Part shown: positions 56,066 to 64,000 of the stretch, piece after piece | Numbering within the stretch: position 1 is the stretch's first letter | Layout: each line of letters begins with the position of its first letter | Origin: Nesterenkonia salmonea | GTDB taxonomy: Bacteria; Actinomycetota; Actinomycetes; Actinomycetales; Micrococcaceae | NCBI RefSeq assembly: GCF_005771525.1 | Contig: NZ_VAVZ01000016.1 | Span: forward strand, 1-64,000 | Direction of reading: 5' to 3' | DNA: 64,000 bases | Translations under genes and position numbers: made by a program | Notes under the pieces: generated by a model | The model's input: only the letters and a program-made list of their open reading frames with translations | Database searches by the model: none | Told to the model about the DNA's origin: nothing

Positions 56066-56619
56066 GCCGCTCCGTTGCTCTTCCGCCGTGGCCCGCGGTC
56101 CCTCCACGTCATGGAAAGGTGCAGCTACGACCAGTCCGTGACGAGGACACCGCACTGGCCATCGGGCTGTCCACCGACAGCTATGTGCCGCAGATAGGGT
56201 CGCTTCCGGATCACGCCTCCGAGGCTGAAGCGAAGGACTGGGTCCACAGGCAGAAGCGCCGCCATAGCGACGGCGCCGGGTTCTCATTCGTTATCGAAGC
56301 TACTGCGACGGGTACCGGAGTCGGGCACTGCGGGCTTTGGCTGAGAGATCTTGCAGCTGGCAGAGGCTCCGCCGGGTACTCTGTGCTCCCCGAGCAGCGG
56401 GGCATGAGCTTCGCCGCCGATGCACTGGCTGCACTCACAACTTTCGGCTGGAGCATTGCGGGTCTGCACCGCATAGAGCTTTACATCGAACCTTGGAACG
56501 CTGGATCGATCCGTACGGCGGAGAGAGCCGGCTACCTGCGAGAAGGGCTGCTCCGCAGCCACCAAGAGATCGGCGGCACACGGCGGGACATGCTTCTCTA
56601 CGCTGAAGTACGCAGTTGA
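56062..56619 (+). CDS. GNAT-family N-acetyltransferase (RimJ/RimL type)
   Basis: The 185-residue protein shows the RimJ/RimL pattern: VQLRPVRDEDTALAIGLSTD at the start, GVGHCGLWLRDL, then AGYSVLPEQRGMSFAADALA (motif A), GLHRIELYIEPWNAGSIRTA and ERAGYLREGLLRSHQEIGG. These enzymes acetylate protein N-termini or small molecules; the target here is not predictable. The TTG start at 56062 overlaps the ArsR-type stop codon (TTGA), so translation is coupled. The gene converges with the DivIVA-repeat gene across a 15-bp gap. Confidence 0.83.
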   Translation: MSRSVALPPWPAVPPRHGKVQLRPVRDEDTALAIGLSTDSYVPQIGSLPDHASEAEAKDWVHRQKRRHSDGAGFSFVIEATATGTGVGHCGLWLRDLAAGRGSAGYSVLPEQRGMSFAADALAALTTFGWSIAGLHRIELYIEPWNAGSIRTAERAGYLREGLLRSHQEIGGTRRDMLLYAEVRS

Positions 56620-56634
56620 TATGACCCAGCTGGG

Positions 56635-57195
56635 TTAGCCCACAGACGCCATGATCTCAGTCATGCGGTCCAGGAAGGCGTCTACCTGGGCTTCGTCGTA
56701 GGCCTCAGTGGCAGTTGCCGTGGAGAAGGTGATGGTGCGGATCTCATCGACACTCATCGGGTTCTCACCATCGAGGTACTTTTCTAGCTGGCGGCACAGC
56801 TGGTCTACCTCGCTCTTGCGGTATCCCACGCTGCTTTCACCCACGGGTTCGCGGAATCGCTGAACATCAGGCCGTTCCATCCGAGCCCGCAGCGGCTGTG
56901 AACGGTAGTGGAGCTGTTCGTACCAGGCGTCTTCGCCGAACTGCTCAATGTAGCGGTCACGCTCTGCACCGGCAAAGGCGTCCTCAAGGCGGTCCAGAGC
57001 AGAGTCGACCTCAGCTGGGTCATATCCGCCGGGGCCCATTGAGAAGCTGGCCTGGCGAATCTCCGCCAACGGCATGCCCCGTCCAGAGTCGTAGGCTTCA
57101 CGGGCGCGGGCCATGAATTGGTCGACTTCGGCGCGGTCGTACCCCTGATCATTGTCATCCAACAGGGTGAACAGTGGTGCGGAAGTTGTAGACAT
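56635..57195 (-). CDS. DivIVA-domain repeat protein
   Basis: The 186-residue protein carries four copies of a short DivIVA-like motif: GYDRAEVDQFMARA, GYDPAEVDSALDRL, GYRKSEVDQLCRQL and AYDEAQVDAFLDRM. Between them lie two linker types, MPLAEIRQASFS and MSVDEIRTITFS. This is the TIGR03544-type DivIVA domain found in actinobacterial proteins. DivIVA proteins bind curved membranes at poles and septa, but this protein lacks the long coiled coil and conserved N-terminal membrane-binding residues of true DivIVA, so only part of the function may be kept. It starts 2 nt after cdsA. Confidence 0.8.
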   Translation of the reverse strand: MSTTSAPLFTLLDDNDQGYDRAEVDQFMARAREAYDSGRGMPLAEIRQASFSMGPGGYDPAEVDSALDRLEDAFAGAERDRYIEQFGEDAWYEQLHYRSQPLRARMERPDVQRFREPVGESSVGYRKSEVDQLCRQLEKYLDGENPMSVDEIRTITFSTATATEAYDEAQVDAFLDRMTEIMASVG

Positions 57196-57197
57196 AG

Positions 57198-58106
57198 CTA
57201 TAAGCCTAACGGCAGACCGACTGAGTCTCCGGTCAACGCCACGATCACAAAATATGCGGTGGGCATAGCGAAGACCAGTGAGTCCAATCTGTCCATCACG
57301 CCGCCGTGACCGGGCAGCACATTGGACATGTCTTTGATAGCAAGTTCGCGTTTGACCATGGACTCGCTAAAGTCACCGGCGGTGGACGCCACGACGACCG
57401 CTGCGGCGAGGATGGCCCCCACATAGAGCGCTTCATCGAAGATCAGCCAAGAAGCCAGCACGCCGACCGCCACGGCCCCCAGCATGGATCCAGCGAAACC
57501 TTCCCAGGATTTCTTGGGCGATATTTTCGGAGCCATCGGGTGCTTGCCGAATTTCACCCCGGCGATAAAACCAAAGGTGTCATTGGAGACCACCAGGAGG
57601 ACCACAATGACGAGTCTCCATTCGCCCTGTTCGACTTGAAGCACCAGCAGAGCGAAGGAGATGAGGAATGGCACCCAACAGGCGACGAAGAGCGAGGCAA
57701 CGATGCTTCGTCCCGGGTCGGGCACTCGCCAGAGGACAGCTCCGACCATCACTGCAACCCCGGTGATCATCAGCCCTAGGGTTAGGGCTTCCACCCCACC
57801 CCAGTAGGCGGCGGCGGGCATGGCCGCGGCACCCAAGTAGAGCGGCGCCTTCGGGATCCGCAGCCGTGGGTTGTCCTTCAGTTCGTATGCTTCCAGTGCG
57901 CGGGCAACTTCCCACACACCTAAGCAGAGGACGACGACCCAGACAGCGATCAGCAGCGGTTGGAACCAGAAGATACCGAACACTGCGGGAACGAGGAGCG
58001 CGGCTCCAGTGGCGATCGCGGCCGGGAGGTTACGGCCGGCCTTGTTCCGCCGCGGTGATTCCGGAGCCGTTGTGGGCTGAGAGTCTTGTGGCGGCGTCGT
58101 CATCAC
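57198..58106 (-). CDS. cdsA: Phosphatidate cytidylyltransferase
   Basis: CdsA makes CDP-diacylglycerol from phosphatidate and CTP, the precursor of all membrane phospholipids. The 302-residue protein has about eight membrane segments and the conserved C-terminal signature SAGDFSESMVKRELAIKD-like region, read here as GDFSESMVKRELAIKDMSN followed by PGHGGVMDRLDSLVFAMP. KISPKKSWEGFAGS lies before it. The N-terminus is polar and Pro-rich. The gene follows frr by 4 nt, as in many bacteria. Confidence 0.96.
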   Translation of the reverse strand: MMTTPPQDSQPTTAPESPRRNKAGRNLPAAIATGAALLVPAVFGIFWFQPLLIAVWVVVLCLGVWEVARALEAYELKDNPRLRIPKAPLYLGAAAMPAAAYWGGVEALTLGLMITGVAVMVGAVLWRVPDPGRSIVASLFVACWVPFLISFALLVLQVEQGEWRLVIVVLLVVSNDTFGFIAGVKFGKHPMAPKISPKKSWEGFAGSMLGAVAVGVLASWLIFDEALYVGAILAAAVVVASTAGDFSESMVKRELAIKDMSNVLPGHGGVMDRLDSLVFAMPTAYFVIVALTGDSVGLPLGL

Positions 58107-58110
58107 GTGC

Positions 58111-58668
58111 TCAGACTTCGAGCAGCTCCGCCTCTTTGCGTTTGATCATGTCGTCAATGCGCTCGGTGTACTGTTTGGTCATGGTGTCGAGCTCTTTGAG
58201 CCCACGGTCGCCGTCGTCCTCACCAATGTCGCCATCTTTGACGGCCTTGTCGATGGCCTCTTTAGCTTTGCGACGCGCGTTGCGCACCGAAACCTTGTGG
58301 TCTTCGCCCTTGGACTTCACGAGCTTGACGTACTCCTTGCGGCGCTCCTCGGTCAGGTCCGGCATGGTGATGCGAATCTGCTTGCCGTCATTGGATGGGT
58401 TGGCGCCGATTTCTGAGTCGGAGAGCGCCTTCTCGATCTCGCGCATTGCCGAGACGTCATAGGGGGTGATGAGGATGGTGCGTGCGTCTGGGATGGTGAA
58501 GGACGCCAGTTGCTGCAGAGGCGTAGGAGCGCCGTAGTAGTCCACCAACACCTTGGAGTACAAAGCGGGGTTGGCGCGGCCTGTGCGCACGGTGGCAAAG
58601 TCTTCGGACGATGCGTCAACGGCCCGCTGCATCAGCTCATCGGCTTCGAGCAGGGTCTCTTCAGTCAC
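58111..58668 (-). CDS. frr: Ribosome recycling factor
   Basis: RRF splits post-termination ribosomes together with EF-G. The 185-residue length is typical. It starts with TEETLLEADELMQRAVDAS, then VRTGRANPALYSKVLVDYYG (about 27-46), the hinge PLQQLASFTIPDARTILI and MPDLTEERRKEYVKLVKSKG. The three-helix bundle closes with EEDDG/RGLKELDTM-like helices. It lies 59 nt after pyrH, with no terminator between. Confidence 0.97.
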   Translation of the reverse strand: MTEETLLEADELMQRAVDASSEDFATVRTGRANPALYSKVLVDYYGAPTPLQQLASFTIPDARTILITPYDVSAMREIEKALSDSEIGANPSNDGKQIRITMPDLTEERRKEYVKLVKSKGEDHKVSVRNARRKAKEAIDKAVKDGDIGEDDGDRGLKELDTMTKQYTERIDDMIKRKEAELLEV

Positions 58669-58727
58669 GGGTCTCTCCTTGGGCTATAGGGTCTTGGATC
58701 ACAGTCTATCGGTCGGCAGCTCTCCGT

Positions 58728-59447
58728 TTAGGGAGTGACCAGAGTGCCGATTTCTTCACCGAGCAGCGCACGTGTGACGTTGCCTGGAGCTTCCATGCCG
58801 AAGACTCTCATGTCCAGACCGTTGTCATTGCACATGGTCATGGCGGTTTGGTCCATCACGCGGATATCGCGGTGCAACGCCTCGGTGTAGGTGAGTCGGT
58901 CAAGCTTTTCAGCGCTGGCGTCCTTTTGCGGATCTGCTGTGTAGACCCCATCAACACCGGATTTACCCATCAGCACCATATCGGCACCGACTTCGAGGGC
59001 CCGTTGGGCGCAGACGGTATCGGTTGAGAAGTAGGGCATTCCAGCGCCGGCACCGAAGATCACGACCCGGCTTTTCTCCATGTGGCGAATGGCTCGCAGA
59101 GGAATGTAAGGTTCGGCGACCTGGGCCATGCCAATAGCTGTCTGCACGCGGGTGGGCTGGCCAGACTGTTCGAGGAAGTCTTGCAGAGCCAGAGCATTCA
59201 TCACGGTGCCGAGCATGCCTATGTAGTCCGCACGTGACCTGTCCATTCCGGCCCTGGAGAGTTCCGCCCCGCGGAAGAAGTTGCCTCCACCGACAACGAC
59301 TGCGACCTCGACTTTGTCGTTGACCGCAGCGATTTGTTCGGCGATTCCACGGACAGTGGCCGGGTCGACGCCGACTGCGCCTCCACCGAAGACTTCACCG
59401 GAGAGTTTGAGCAGCACACGACGGCGGTCAGTTGCGTTCTCAGCCAT
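58728..59447 (-). CDS. pyrH: UMP kinase
   Basis: PyrH phosphorylates UMP to UDP; the bacterial enzyme is hexameric and regulated by GTP and UTP. The product of 239 residues shows [15 protein letters not shown] at the N-terminus, [19 protein letters not shown] (about 54-72), [15 protein letters not shown], and [20 protein letters not shown] near the end. I prefer the ATG at 59447 (AAGGAA upstream) to the in-frame TTG at 59450. A terminator separates it from tsf, so it probably has its own promoter in the 117-nt gap. Confidence 0.97.
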   Translation of the reverse strand: MAENATDRRRVLLKLSGEVFGGGAVGVDPATVRGIAEQIAAVNDKVEVAVVVGGGNFFRGAELSRAGMDRSRADYIGMLGTVMNALALQDFLEQSGQPTRVQTAIGMAQVAEPYIPLRAIRHMEKSRVVIFGAGAGMPYFSTDTVCAQRALEVGADMVLMGKSGVDGVYTADPQKDASAEKLDRLTYTEALHRDIRVMDQTAMTMCNDNGLDMRVFGMEAPGNVTRALLGEEIGTLVTP

Positions 59448-59469
59448 CAAATTCCTTTCAGGGCAGACG

Positions 59470-59510
59470 AAAAGGGGGCGACCATCTGGATGAGATGGCC
59501 ACCCCCTTTT
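59470..59510 (-). terminator. Rho-independent terminator after tsf
   Basis: AAAAGGGGG (59470-59478) pairs with CCCCCTTTT (59502-59510), with an inner CCAT/ATGG stem. Read leftward, the hairpin ends in TTTTCGTC. It stands between tsf and pyrH and should end most rpsB-tsf transcripts. Confidence 0.8.
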
Positions 59511-59567
59511 CGGTCGGTCAGACGTTTGAAGTAAGTCTAACCGTTAGGTGAATGTGTTGGCCTCGCT

Positions 59568-60413
59568 CTATGAGCTGCCTACGCGGAAGCGGGCGAATGC
59601 CACGGCGTTGGTGCCAGCCTGCTCGAGGACCTTAGCCACGGAGACTTTGGGGTCCTTGGCGAACGGCTGGTCTACCAGCACGTGCTCCTTGAAGTACGCG
59701 TTAGTCCGGCCTTCAATGATCTTCGGCATAGCCTGCTCTGGCTTGTTCTCAGCCCGAGCAGTCTCCTCCGCGATCCGACGCTCGTTCGCGACAGTGTCTT
59801 CTGGCACCTCATCCCGTGTCAGGTAGGACGGGGAGAAGGCTGCAGCGTGCACAGCCACATCGTGAGCTGCAGTCCGAGCTTCCGGAGTGTCCGCGTCCAC
59901 GGCCACCAACACGCCGACCTGGGCAGGGAGGTCCTTGGACGTCTTGTGCAGGTATGGGTCAACGTAAGAGCCGGTGACCTTGGCCAGACGGCGGACCACA
60001 ATTTTCTCTCCGAGAATTGCGGCACCTTCCTCAGTCACGTAGTCGCTGACCTTGCGGCCATCAATGTCTGCCTCGAGCAGCGCCTCCACAGAGTCAACGC
60101 CGTGCGCGACGGCTGCTTCGAGGACGCTCTCAGCCAGGGTGATGAACTTGTCGGACTTTGCCACGAAGTCAGTCTCGGCGTTGATCTCGAGCATGTAACC
60201 GGTGGTGCCGTCAACAACCTTGGAAAGCACAAGACCCTCAGCAGCGGAGCGACCTTCGCGCTTGGCCGCGCCTTTGAGTCCCTTGATGCGGATAGCCTCG
60301 ATGGCTTTCTCAACGTTGCCGTCGGCTTCGTCGAGAGCTTTCTTCACGTCCATCATGCCTGCGCCGGTCCTCTCGCGCAGTGCTTTGATGTCAGCAGCGG
60401 TGTAATTCGCCAT
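59568..60413 (-). CDS. tsf: Translation elongation factor Ts
   Basis: EF-Ts exchanges nucleotide on EF-Tu. The 281-residue protein has the N-terminal UBA-like region ADIKALRERTGAGMMDVKKA (about 5-24), the TDFVA motif in EINAETDFVAKSD (contact site to EF-Tu), VLVAVDADTPEA and the C-terminal dimerisation part VLVDQPFAKDPKVSVAKVL. It follows rpsB by 35 nt in the standard rpsB-tsf order and is closed by a terminator. Confidence 0.98.
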   Translation of the reverse strand: MANYTAADIKALRERTGAGMMDVKKALDEADGNVEKAIEAIRIKGLKGAAKREGRSAAEGLVLSKVVDGTTGYMLEINAETDFVAKSDKFITLAESVLEAAVAHGVDSVEALLEADIDGRKVSDYVTEEGAAILGEKIVVRRLAKVTGSYVDPYLHKTSKDLPAQVGVLVAVDADTPEARTAAHDVAVHAAAFSPSYLTRDEVPEDTVANERRIAEETARAENKPEQAMPKIIEGRTNAYFKEHVLVDQPFAKDPKVSVAKVLEQAGTNAVAFARFRVGSS

Positions 60414-60448
60414 GAATGTCTGTGTCCTCTCAGATCAGAGTAGGTGGA

Positions 60449-61405
60449 TCAGCTGTCGGAGGTCTTCGCTGCAGCTTCGCTGGCGTCAGCGTTGACAGGC
60501 ACTTCTGCTTCACCGGTCTCTGACTCAGCGGCAGCGTCGCCTGCGGTGCTTGGGGAAGCCTGGTCGGGCTCCTGCTCGGCGGCAGTCTCAGCAGTCTTCG
60601 GCTCGGCAGCGGCCTGCTCCGCGTTTTTCTGCTCAGCTGCGTGCTTCTCCAGAAGTTCACGCTCCCACTCGGCCATTGGCTCTGCTGCTGCACCGGAACC
60701 GCCTCCGCGGCGCTCCTCGCGGGCGATCAGGCCGTCTGCCACGGCGTCGGCAACTACTCGGGTCAACAGGTCAACGGAGCGGATGGCGTCGTCGTTGCCG
60801 GGGATCGGGTAGTCAACTTCATCAGGATCGCAGTTGGTGTCGAGGATAGCGATGACTGGGATGCCCAGCTTCTGCGCCTCATCGACTGCCAGGTGCTCTT
60901 TGTTGGTGTCCACAATCCACATGGCGGAGGGCGTCTTGGTCATGTTGCGGATACCGCCAAGGTTGGCCTGCAACTTGTCCAGCTCGCGGCGGAGCAGCAG
61001 CAGTTCCTTCTTGGTGTGACCGGAACCGGCGACGTCCTCGAAGTTGATCTCTTCCAGTTCCTTCATACGCTGAACGCGCTTGGAGACGGTCTGGAAGTTG
61101 GTCAGCATACCGCCGAGCCAACGGTGGTTGACGTAGGGCTGGCCGACGCGTGTGGCCTGCTCCGCGATGGCTTCCTGACCCTGCTTCTTGGTGCCGACAA
61201 ACAGGATGCTGCCGCCGTGGGCGACTGTCTGCTTGACGAAGTCGTAGGCGCGGTCAATGTAGCTCAGCGACTGCTGGAGGTCAACGATGTAGATACCGTT
61301 GCGCTCGGTGAAGATGTAGCGCTTCATCTTGGGGTTCCAGCGGCGAGTCTGGTGGCCGAAGTGCACACCGGAGTCGAGCAGCTGACGCATAGTTACGACA
61401 GGCAT
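60449..61405 (-). CDS. rpsB: 30S ribosomal protein S2
   Basis: S2 is a late-assembling protein near the cleft of the small subunit. Hallmarks are [20 protein letters not shown] (about 6-25), [50 protein letters not shown] and [20 protein letters not shown]. The 318 residues include an Ala/Glu-rich C-terminal extension of about 60 residues beyond the usual core, common in Actinobacteria. AAGGAC precedes the ATG. A long leader with a possible promoter and two terminator-like hairpins lies upstream (61406-61745). Confidence 0.98.
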   Translation of the reverse strand: MPVVTMRQLLDSGVHFGHQTRRWNPKMKRYIFTERNGIYIVDLQQSLSYIDRAYDFVKQTVAHGGSILFVGTKKQGQEAIAEQATRVGQPYVNHRWLGGMLTNFQTVSKRVQRMKELEEINFEDVAGSGHTKKELLLLRRELDKLQANLGGIRNMTKTPSAMWIVDTNKEHLAVDEAQKLGIPVIAILDTNCDPDEVDYPIPGNDDAIRSVDLLTRVVADAVADGLIAREERRGGGSGAAAEPMAEWERELLEKHAAEQKNAEQAAAEPKTAETAAEQEPDQASPSTAGDAAAESETGEAEVPVNADASEAAAKTSDS

Positions 61406-61543
61406 GATGTCCTTTCACTGCCGGGCTTCTCACACAGGTGACCTGTGCAGCGCCGGCTCAATTGTTTATCGGTTGCAATACTGCCCGGTTTACCCGAGCT
61501 CCTAGCGAGGTCAAAGGTGTGAACCTGATGCTCCCCGACACGC

Positions 61544-61563
61544 AAAAAACTCCTGATCAGGAG
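61544..61563 (-). terminator. Short hairpin with T6 run in the rpsB leader
   Basis: CTCCTGATCAGGAG (61550-61563) is a perfect palindrome that can form a 5-bp stem with a GATC loop; read leftward it is followed by TTTTTT (61549-61544). It lies about 140 nt upstream of rpsB. Alone it is a weak terminator; it could act as attenuator or pause site. Confidence 0.4.
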
Positions 61564-61648
61564 CGAATTGACGTGGACCGAAGGGAACATCCTCACCAGA
61601 GGTGCAGGTGAGTTTCCCACGCGCGTAGTCAACTGTCATGTGGGCACC

Positions 61649-61680
61649 AAAAAATACACACAGTCAAGCTGCTGTGTGTA
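61649..61680 (-). terminator. Rho-independent-type terminator upstream of rpsB
   Basis: Read leftward, TACACACAG (61680-61672) pairs with CTGTGTGTA (61663-61655) and is followed by TTTTTT. It starts about 30 nt after the -10 element of the predicted promoter at 61717-61745. No upstream minus-strand gene needs it: the nearest ends at 62407 with a plus-strand gene in between. It may end a short RNA or act as an attenuator of rpsB-tsf. The rest of the 395-nt gap 61406-61800 has no gene I can support. Confidence 0.6.
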
Positions 61681-61716
61681 GTCTAGCGCGGCGCCGGAGT
61701 TTTCCCCAACTGGCGG

Positions 61717-61745
61717 GGTATAGGCCAAACCCGCCGCATTGTCCA
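61717..61745 (-). promoter_or_regulatory. Candidate sigma-70 promoter for the rpsB leader
   Basis: Read leftward, TGGACA (61745-61740, five of six matches to TTGACA) and TATACC (61722-61717, four of six to TATAAT) are separated by exactly 17 nt. Transcription would start near 61710 and run into the terminator-like hairpin at 61680-61649. The match is by eye and untested. Confidence 0.45.
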
Positions 61746-61800
61746 CAAATGCCAGACAATGAGCTGCGCACCACTGGAGGGTCAGCTCATCCTTATTGCC

Positions 61801-62373
61801 ATGACCCTTGAGCAGCCAACGACGACGCCGGCTCCCTTTCCGGATTCAGGCCGCCCTGTGCTCTGGTGGCCTCGTCCTCGGCAGCTGCTGGTATTGCTGC
61901 TTCTGGTGTGTGCGCTATTTGGTGTGCCACCTGCGTCGGCGCAGCATGGGCACCCGCACTGGCTGCCTCCGGTTGATGGGGACGTGGTGAAGGAGTTTGC
62001 CGCTCCCCCGGCCCCGTGGGCAGCTGGTCATCGAGGAGTGGACTTGGCTGCGTCAGACGGCGTGGAGATTCGCTCCCCCGCGGATGGGGTGGTGAGCTTC
62101 TCCGGCGTCGTCGTGGACCGCGAGGTCCTCTCCATCAACCACGGTGGAGGATACATCAGCTCTTTCGAACCTGTGGAGTCCGAACTGGAGGTCGGAGATT
62201 CAGTCACCGAAGGCCAACCTGTCGCGGCACTAGGCACCTACGACGACGGCAGCCACCACTGCGACTCCCCCTGCCTGCACTGGGGTGTGCGTCTCTTCGG
62301 TGAGTACATCAACCCGCTGCTTATGCTCGGCGAACTGGAACCCTCCGTGCTGCTGCCGCTGGACAACAGCTGA
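61801..62373 (+). CDS. Secreted M23-family peptidase-like protein
   Basis: The 190-residue protein has a signal sequence (LLVLLLLVCALFGVPPASAQ ending at about residue 48) and an LytM/M23 domain: WAAGHRGVDLAAS (HxxxD zinc ligands), VEIRSPADGVVSFSGVV, SINHGGGYISSFEPVESELE and CLHWGVRL (the HxH-type second motif reads LHWG). M23 enzymes cut peptide cross-links in peptidoglycan, but many single-domain actinobacterial forms act as inactive activators; here the ligand set looks nearly complete, so activity is possible. ATG 61801 is preferred; ATG 61759 would put extra residues before the signal. Confidence 0.88.
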   Translation: MTLEQPTTTPAPFPDSGRPVLWWPRPRQLLVLLLLVCALFGVPPASAQHGHPHWLPPVDGDVVKEFAAPPAPWAAGHRGVDLAASDGVEIRSPADGVVSFSGVVVDREVLSINHGGGYISSFEPVESELEVGDSVTEGQPVAALGTYDDGSHHCDSPCLHWGVRLFGEYINPLLMLGELEPSVLLPLDNS

Positions 62374-62406
62374 GCAAAGCTTGAGGCGAAATATTTGGCG
62401 TTCTGA

Positions 62407-63240
62407 TCATTCGCGCCAATCGTTCAGAACTGACTCGATCGTCGAAATGTCCACCTTCGGCAGATCAGCTGCAACCAGTTCAACGGTCTCCTCGAGAAGT
62501 GCATGCAAAGTTGGAGCTCCCTGGATGGGCCCAACTGTCAAAGCTGAAAATAATCTGTCGCTGAAGCCAACAGGTGCCCGGGTGAAACGCCCCACCAGGT
62601 GTCGAGACCATTTAAACGATGGATGCTCAATGTAGATCCGGTTGAGCGCGCATAACGTGCCGAGAATGACTTCCGTAGCTTCAGAGCACGCACGATGCAG
62701 CATTGCCAAGTCGTCACGCTGCAGCAATGCCGACCAGAGCCGCCACCGGTTAAGCCGCTCAGGTGTGAGGAAGCTGGTGGCCGTGGCGACCGCCAGGGGC
62801 CCCGGATACGTCGCGGAACTCCGCCAACGGGTCACCAGCTCTTCCCCATACAGCGGCTCACCCTCATGGATCGCCGACATCCGCATCTGCCGTATGAGAT
62901 GCGGCTCGTCGGCGGCATCCATTAACGCTATCCAGGAGTCGATCTCAGCAACACTGAATCCGCTTACCGTCACCTCTGCGTCACAGATTCTCACATTTTC
63001 AGACCACTCCGCGTCTTCAATGTCATAAGGCCATAGCTTCGTCACTGCGCCCTGGAGAGCAAGAGTCGGGTCACGACGCTGATCATCAGTTGGCGGCACA
63101 GTCCAATAGACGTCAAGTTCGACATCGGAGAATTCATCGTTTCGACCGCGCCCCAGTGACCCCGCGAGCATGACGGCTGAAACATTCCCGGTGGCTACAT
63201 ACTGGTCAGCTAGCTCCTGAGCCGCTTTACGTCGGTGCAT
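62407..63240 (-). CDS. Nucleotidyltransferase-fold protein (DUF4037-like)
   Basis: The 277-residue protein begins with a nucleotidyltransferase motif: VMLAGSLGRGRNDEFSDVEL (about 23-42) with the GS-x9-SDxE/D pattern, where the acidic residues SDVELDVYW bind metal. The remaining two thirds are helical, with a DUF4037-like helical domain (FLTPERLNRWRLWSALLQRD, in part; LHRACSEATEVILGTLC). Relatives include aminoglycoside nucleotidyltransferase-like proteins and uncharacterised enzymes; resistance cannot be claimed. It converges with the M23 gene across 33 bp. Confidence 0.75.
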   Translation of the reverse strand: MHRRKAAQELADQYVATGNVSAVMLAGSLGRGRNDEFSDVELDVYWTVPPTDDQRRDPTLALQGAVTKLWPYDIEDAEWSENVRICDAEVTVSGFSVAEIDSWIALMDAADEPHLIRQMRMSAIHEGEPLYGEELVTRWRSSATYPGPLAVATATSFLTPERLNRWRLWSALLQRDDLAMLHRACSEATEVILGTLCALNRIYIEHPSFKWSRHLVGRFTRAPVGFSDRLFSALTVGPIQGAPTLHALLEETVELVAADLPKVDISTIESVLNDWRE

Positions 63241-63330
63241 ATGCTCACCTTACTCATCAGTCCTCCTCGCTCAGGGCCGCTCGTTCCCGGCCTGACGCCT
63301 AACCGGGCCAGCGAAGTCATGCAGTTTAAC

Positions 63331-64000
63331 CTAGGCCCCGAGCAGAGCCAGCGGAACTACCGCTACGCCATCCTCCCGTCTATAGGCGTATTTGCCGGTC
63401 GTCAAGACCACGAGGTCTGCAACATTATCCTTGAGCTGCTCCTTCAACCACAGCAGATGCTTCACATCACTGGCTTCCACAGACGACGAGAGCTTGACCT
63501 CAATCCCGAGAATCTGACCTTCGCGGCCTTCCACGATCAGGTCAACTTCATGGTCCCCATTGCGCGTGCGAAGATGCCCCACCCGCGCCCGAGCTGCTTC
63601 AGCGGCCACTTTAACACTCAGGGTCGCCAAGGACTCGAACAACGGGCCGGCCATATGCGCTCCTCGTGGGGAGGCAAGCTTTTTGGCGTTGAGGTTAAGT
63701 AGGCGCGCTGCCAATCCCGGATCGGCAAGTTGATGCTTAGGTGCCTGCTGCAGCCGCGTGAATGGATTGAGACTTGGGCTCCACCCTGGCGTCGGATCAA
63801 GGAGCCACAGCTGAGTCAGATGGTCCCGGTAAGTGATCGTCGTCCCTTTGGCCGGCTGATTCCCGTCACCTGCGGTAGTGGCATCCAGAATTTCCGAGTA
63901 TTTGGCAGTGCTGGACGAAGCTGCGGCATATGCGGCAAGCCAACGGCGAAGGACTTCAGGACGTCGGGAGGCGAAGCCGAGCTCTGGAAGATCCCGGTCA
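63331..64000 (-). CDS. C-terminal part of a DUF4143 ATP-binding protein (partial)
   Basis: The frame is open from the window's right edge (5' end beyond 64000) to TAG at 63331, giving 222 residues. It shows the DUF4143 pattern: LPELGFASRRPEVLRRWLAA, a TTITYRDHLTQLWLLDPTPG stretch, PKHQLADPGLAARLL, GPLFESLATLSVKVAAE and the nuclease-like end DHEVDLIVEGREGQILGIEV followed by K. DUF4143 forms the C-terminus of AAA ATPases whose role is unknown and which are often found near toxin-antitoxin or defence genes. The P-loop domain would lie outside the window, so a complete gene cannot be confirmed. Confidence 0.8.
   Translation of the reverse strand, partial: DRDLPELGFASRRPEVLRRWLAAYAAASSSTAKYSEILDATTAGDGNQPAKGTTITYRDHLTQLWLLDPTPGWSPSLNPFTRLQQAPKHQLADPGLAARLLNLNAKKLASPRGAHMAGPLFESLATLSVKVAAEAARARVGHLRTRNGDHEVDLIVEGREGQILGIEVKLSSSVEASDVKHLLWLKEQLKDNVADLVVLTTGKYAYRREDGVAVVPLALLGA

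Overview
The window is a G+C-rich stretch of an actinobacterial chromosome, most likely from the order Micrococcales (Micrococcaceae-like). The reasons are gene content and order: an Lhr-type helicase of about 1,540 residues, a DUF4081-type acetyltransferase directly after ispG, a DUF4916 Nudix-like protein, and the block dxr-rseP-ispG followed by proS | rimP-nusA-ylxR-infB-rbfA-truB-ribF-rpsO-pnp. No genus can be named from sequence reading alone.

Layout. 1-5400: small membrane proteins, tRNA-Arg(ACG), a SixA phosphatase with an orphan winged-helix regulator, upp divergent from tadA, tRNA-Ser(CGA), rlmH and an NADP-dependent oxidoreductase. 5459-15470: a rightward run with the large helicase, a PhnB-like protein, an RluA-type pseudouridine synthase, a DedA protein, an acidic membrane protein, a DUF4916 protein and a small membrane protein. 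15667-18984: a divergent two-component pair and an acyl-CoA dehydrogenase. 18993-25483: leftward gcvP-gcvT behind a tandem glycine riboswitch, preceded by a cupin and a tandem beta-lactamase-like protein whose second domain looks inactive. 25787-37847: a long leftward translation and RNA-metabolism block from rimP to pnp. 37890-39722: proS.

39760-45424 is the first accessory stretch. An AbiEi/DUF559-like gene is bracketed by two related palindromes of about 77 bp. Next to it lies a leftward module of sigma factor, transmembrane Ser/Thr kinase with a PKD-like outer domain, lipoprotein, OmpA-like protein and a second, frameshifted lipoprotein. I regard this module as the best candidate for an undescribed sensing system; two G-run indels in it need checking first. 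45435-50302: DUF4081 acetyltransferase, ispG, rseP and dxr (isoprenoid precursor genes around a site-2 protease).

50417-56619 is the second accessory stretch, with small regulators (TetR, HxlR, ArsR types), acetyltransferases, YciI- and DHFR-like proteins and a Gfo/Idh/MocA oxidoreductase. 56635-61405 returns to the core block: DivIVA-repeat protein, cdsA, frr, pyrH, tsf and rpsB, with a notable rpsB leader. 61801-64000: an M23 peptidase, a nucleotidyltransferase and the C-terminal part of a DUF4143 ATPase that runs off the right edge.

No CRISPR array, insertion sequence, transposase, prophage gene or rRNA gene was seen. Motif-based calls were made by eye, without database searches.
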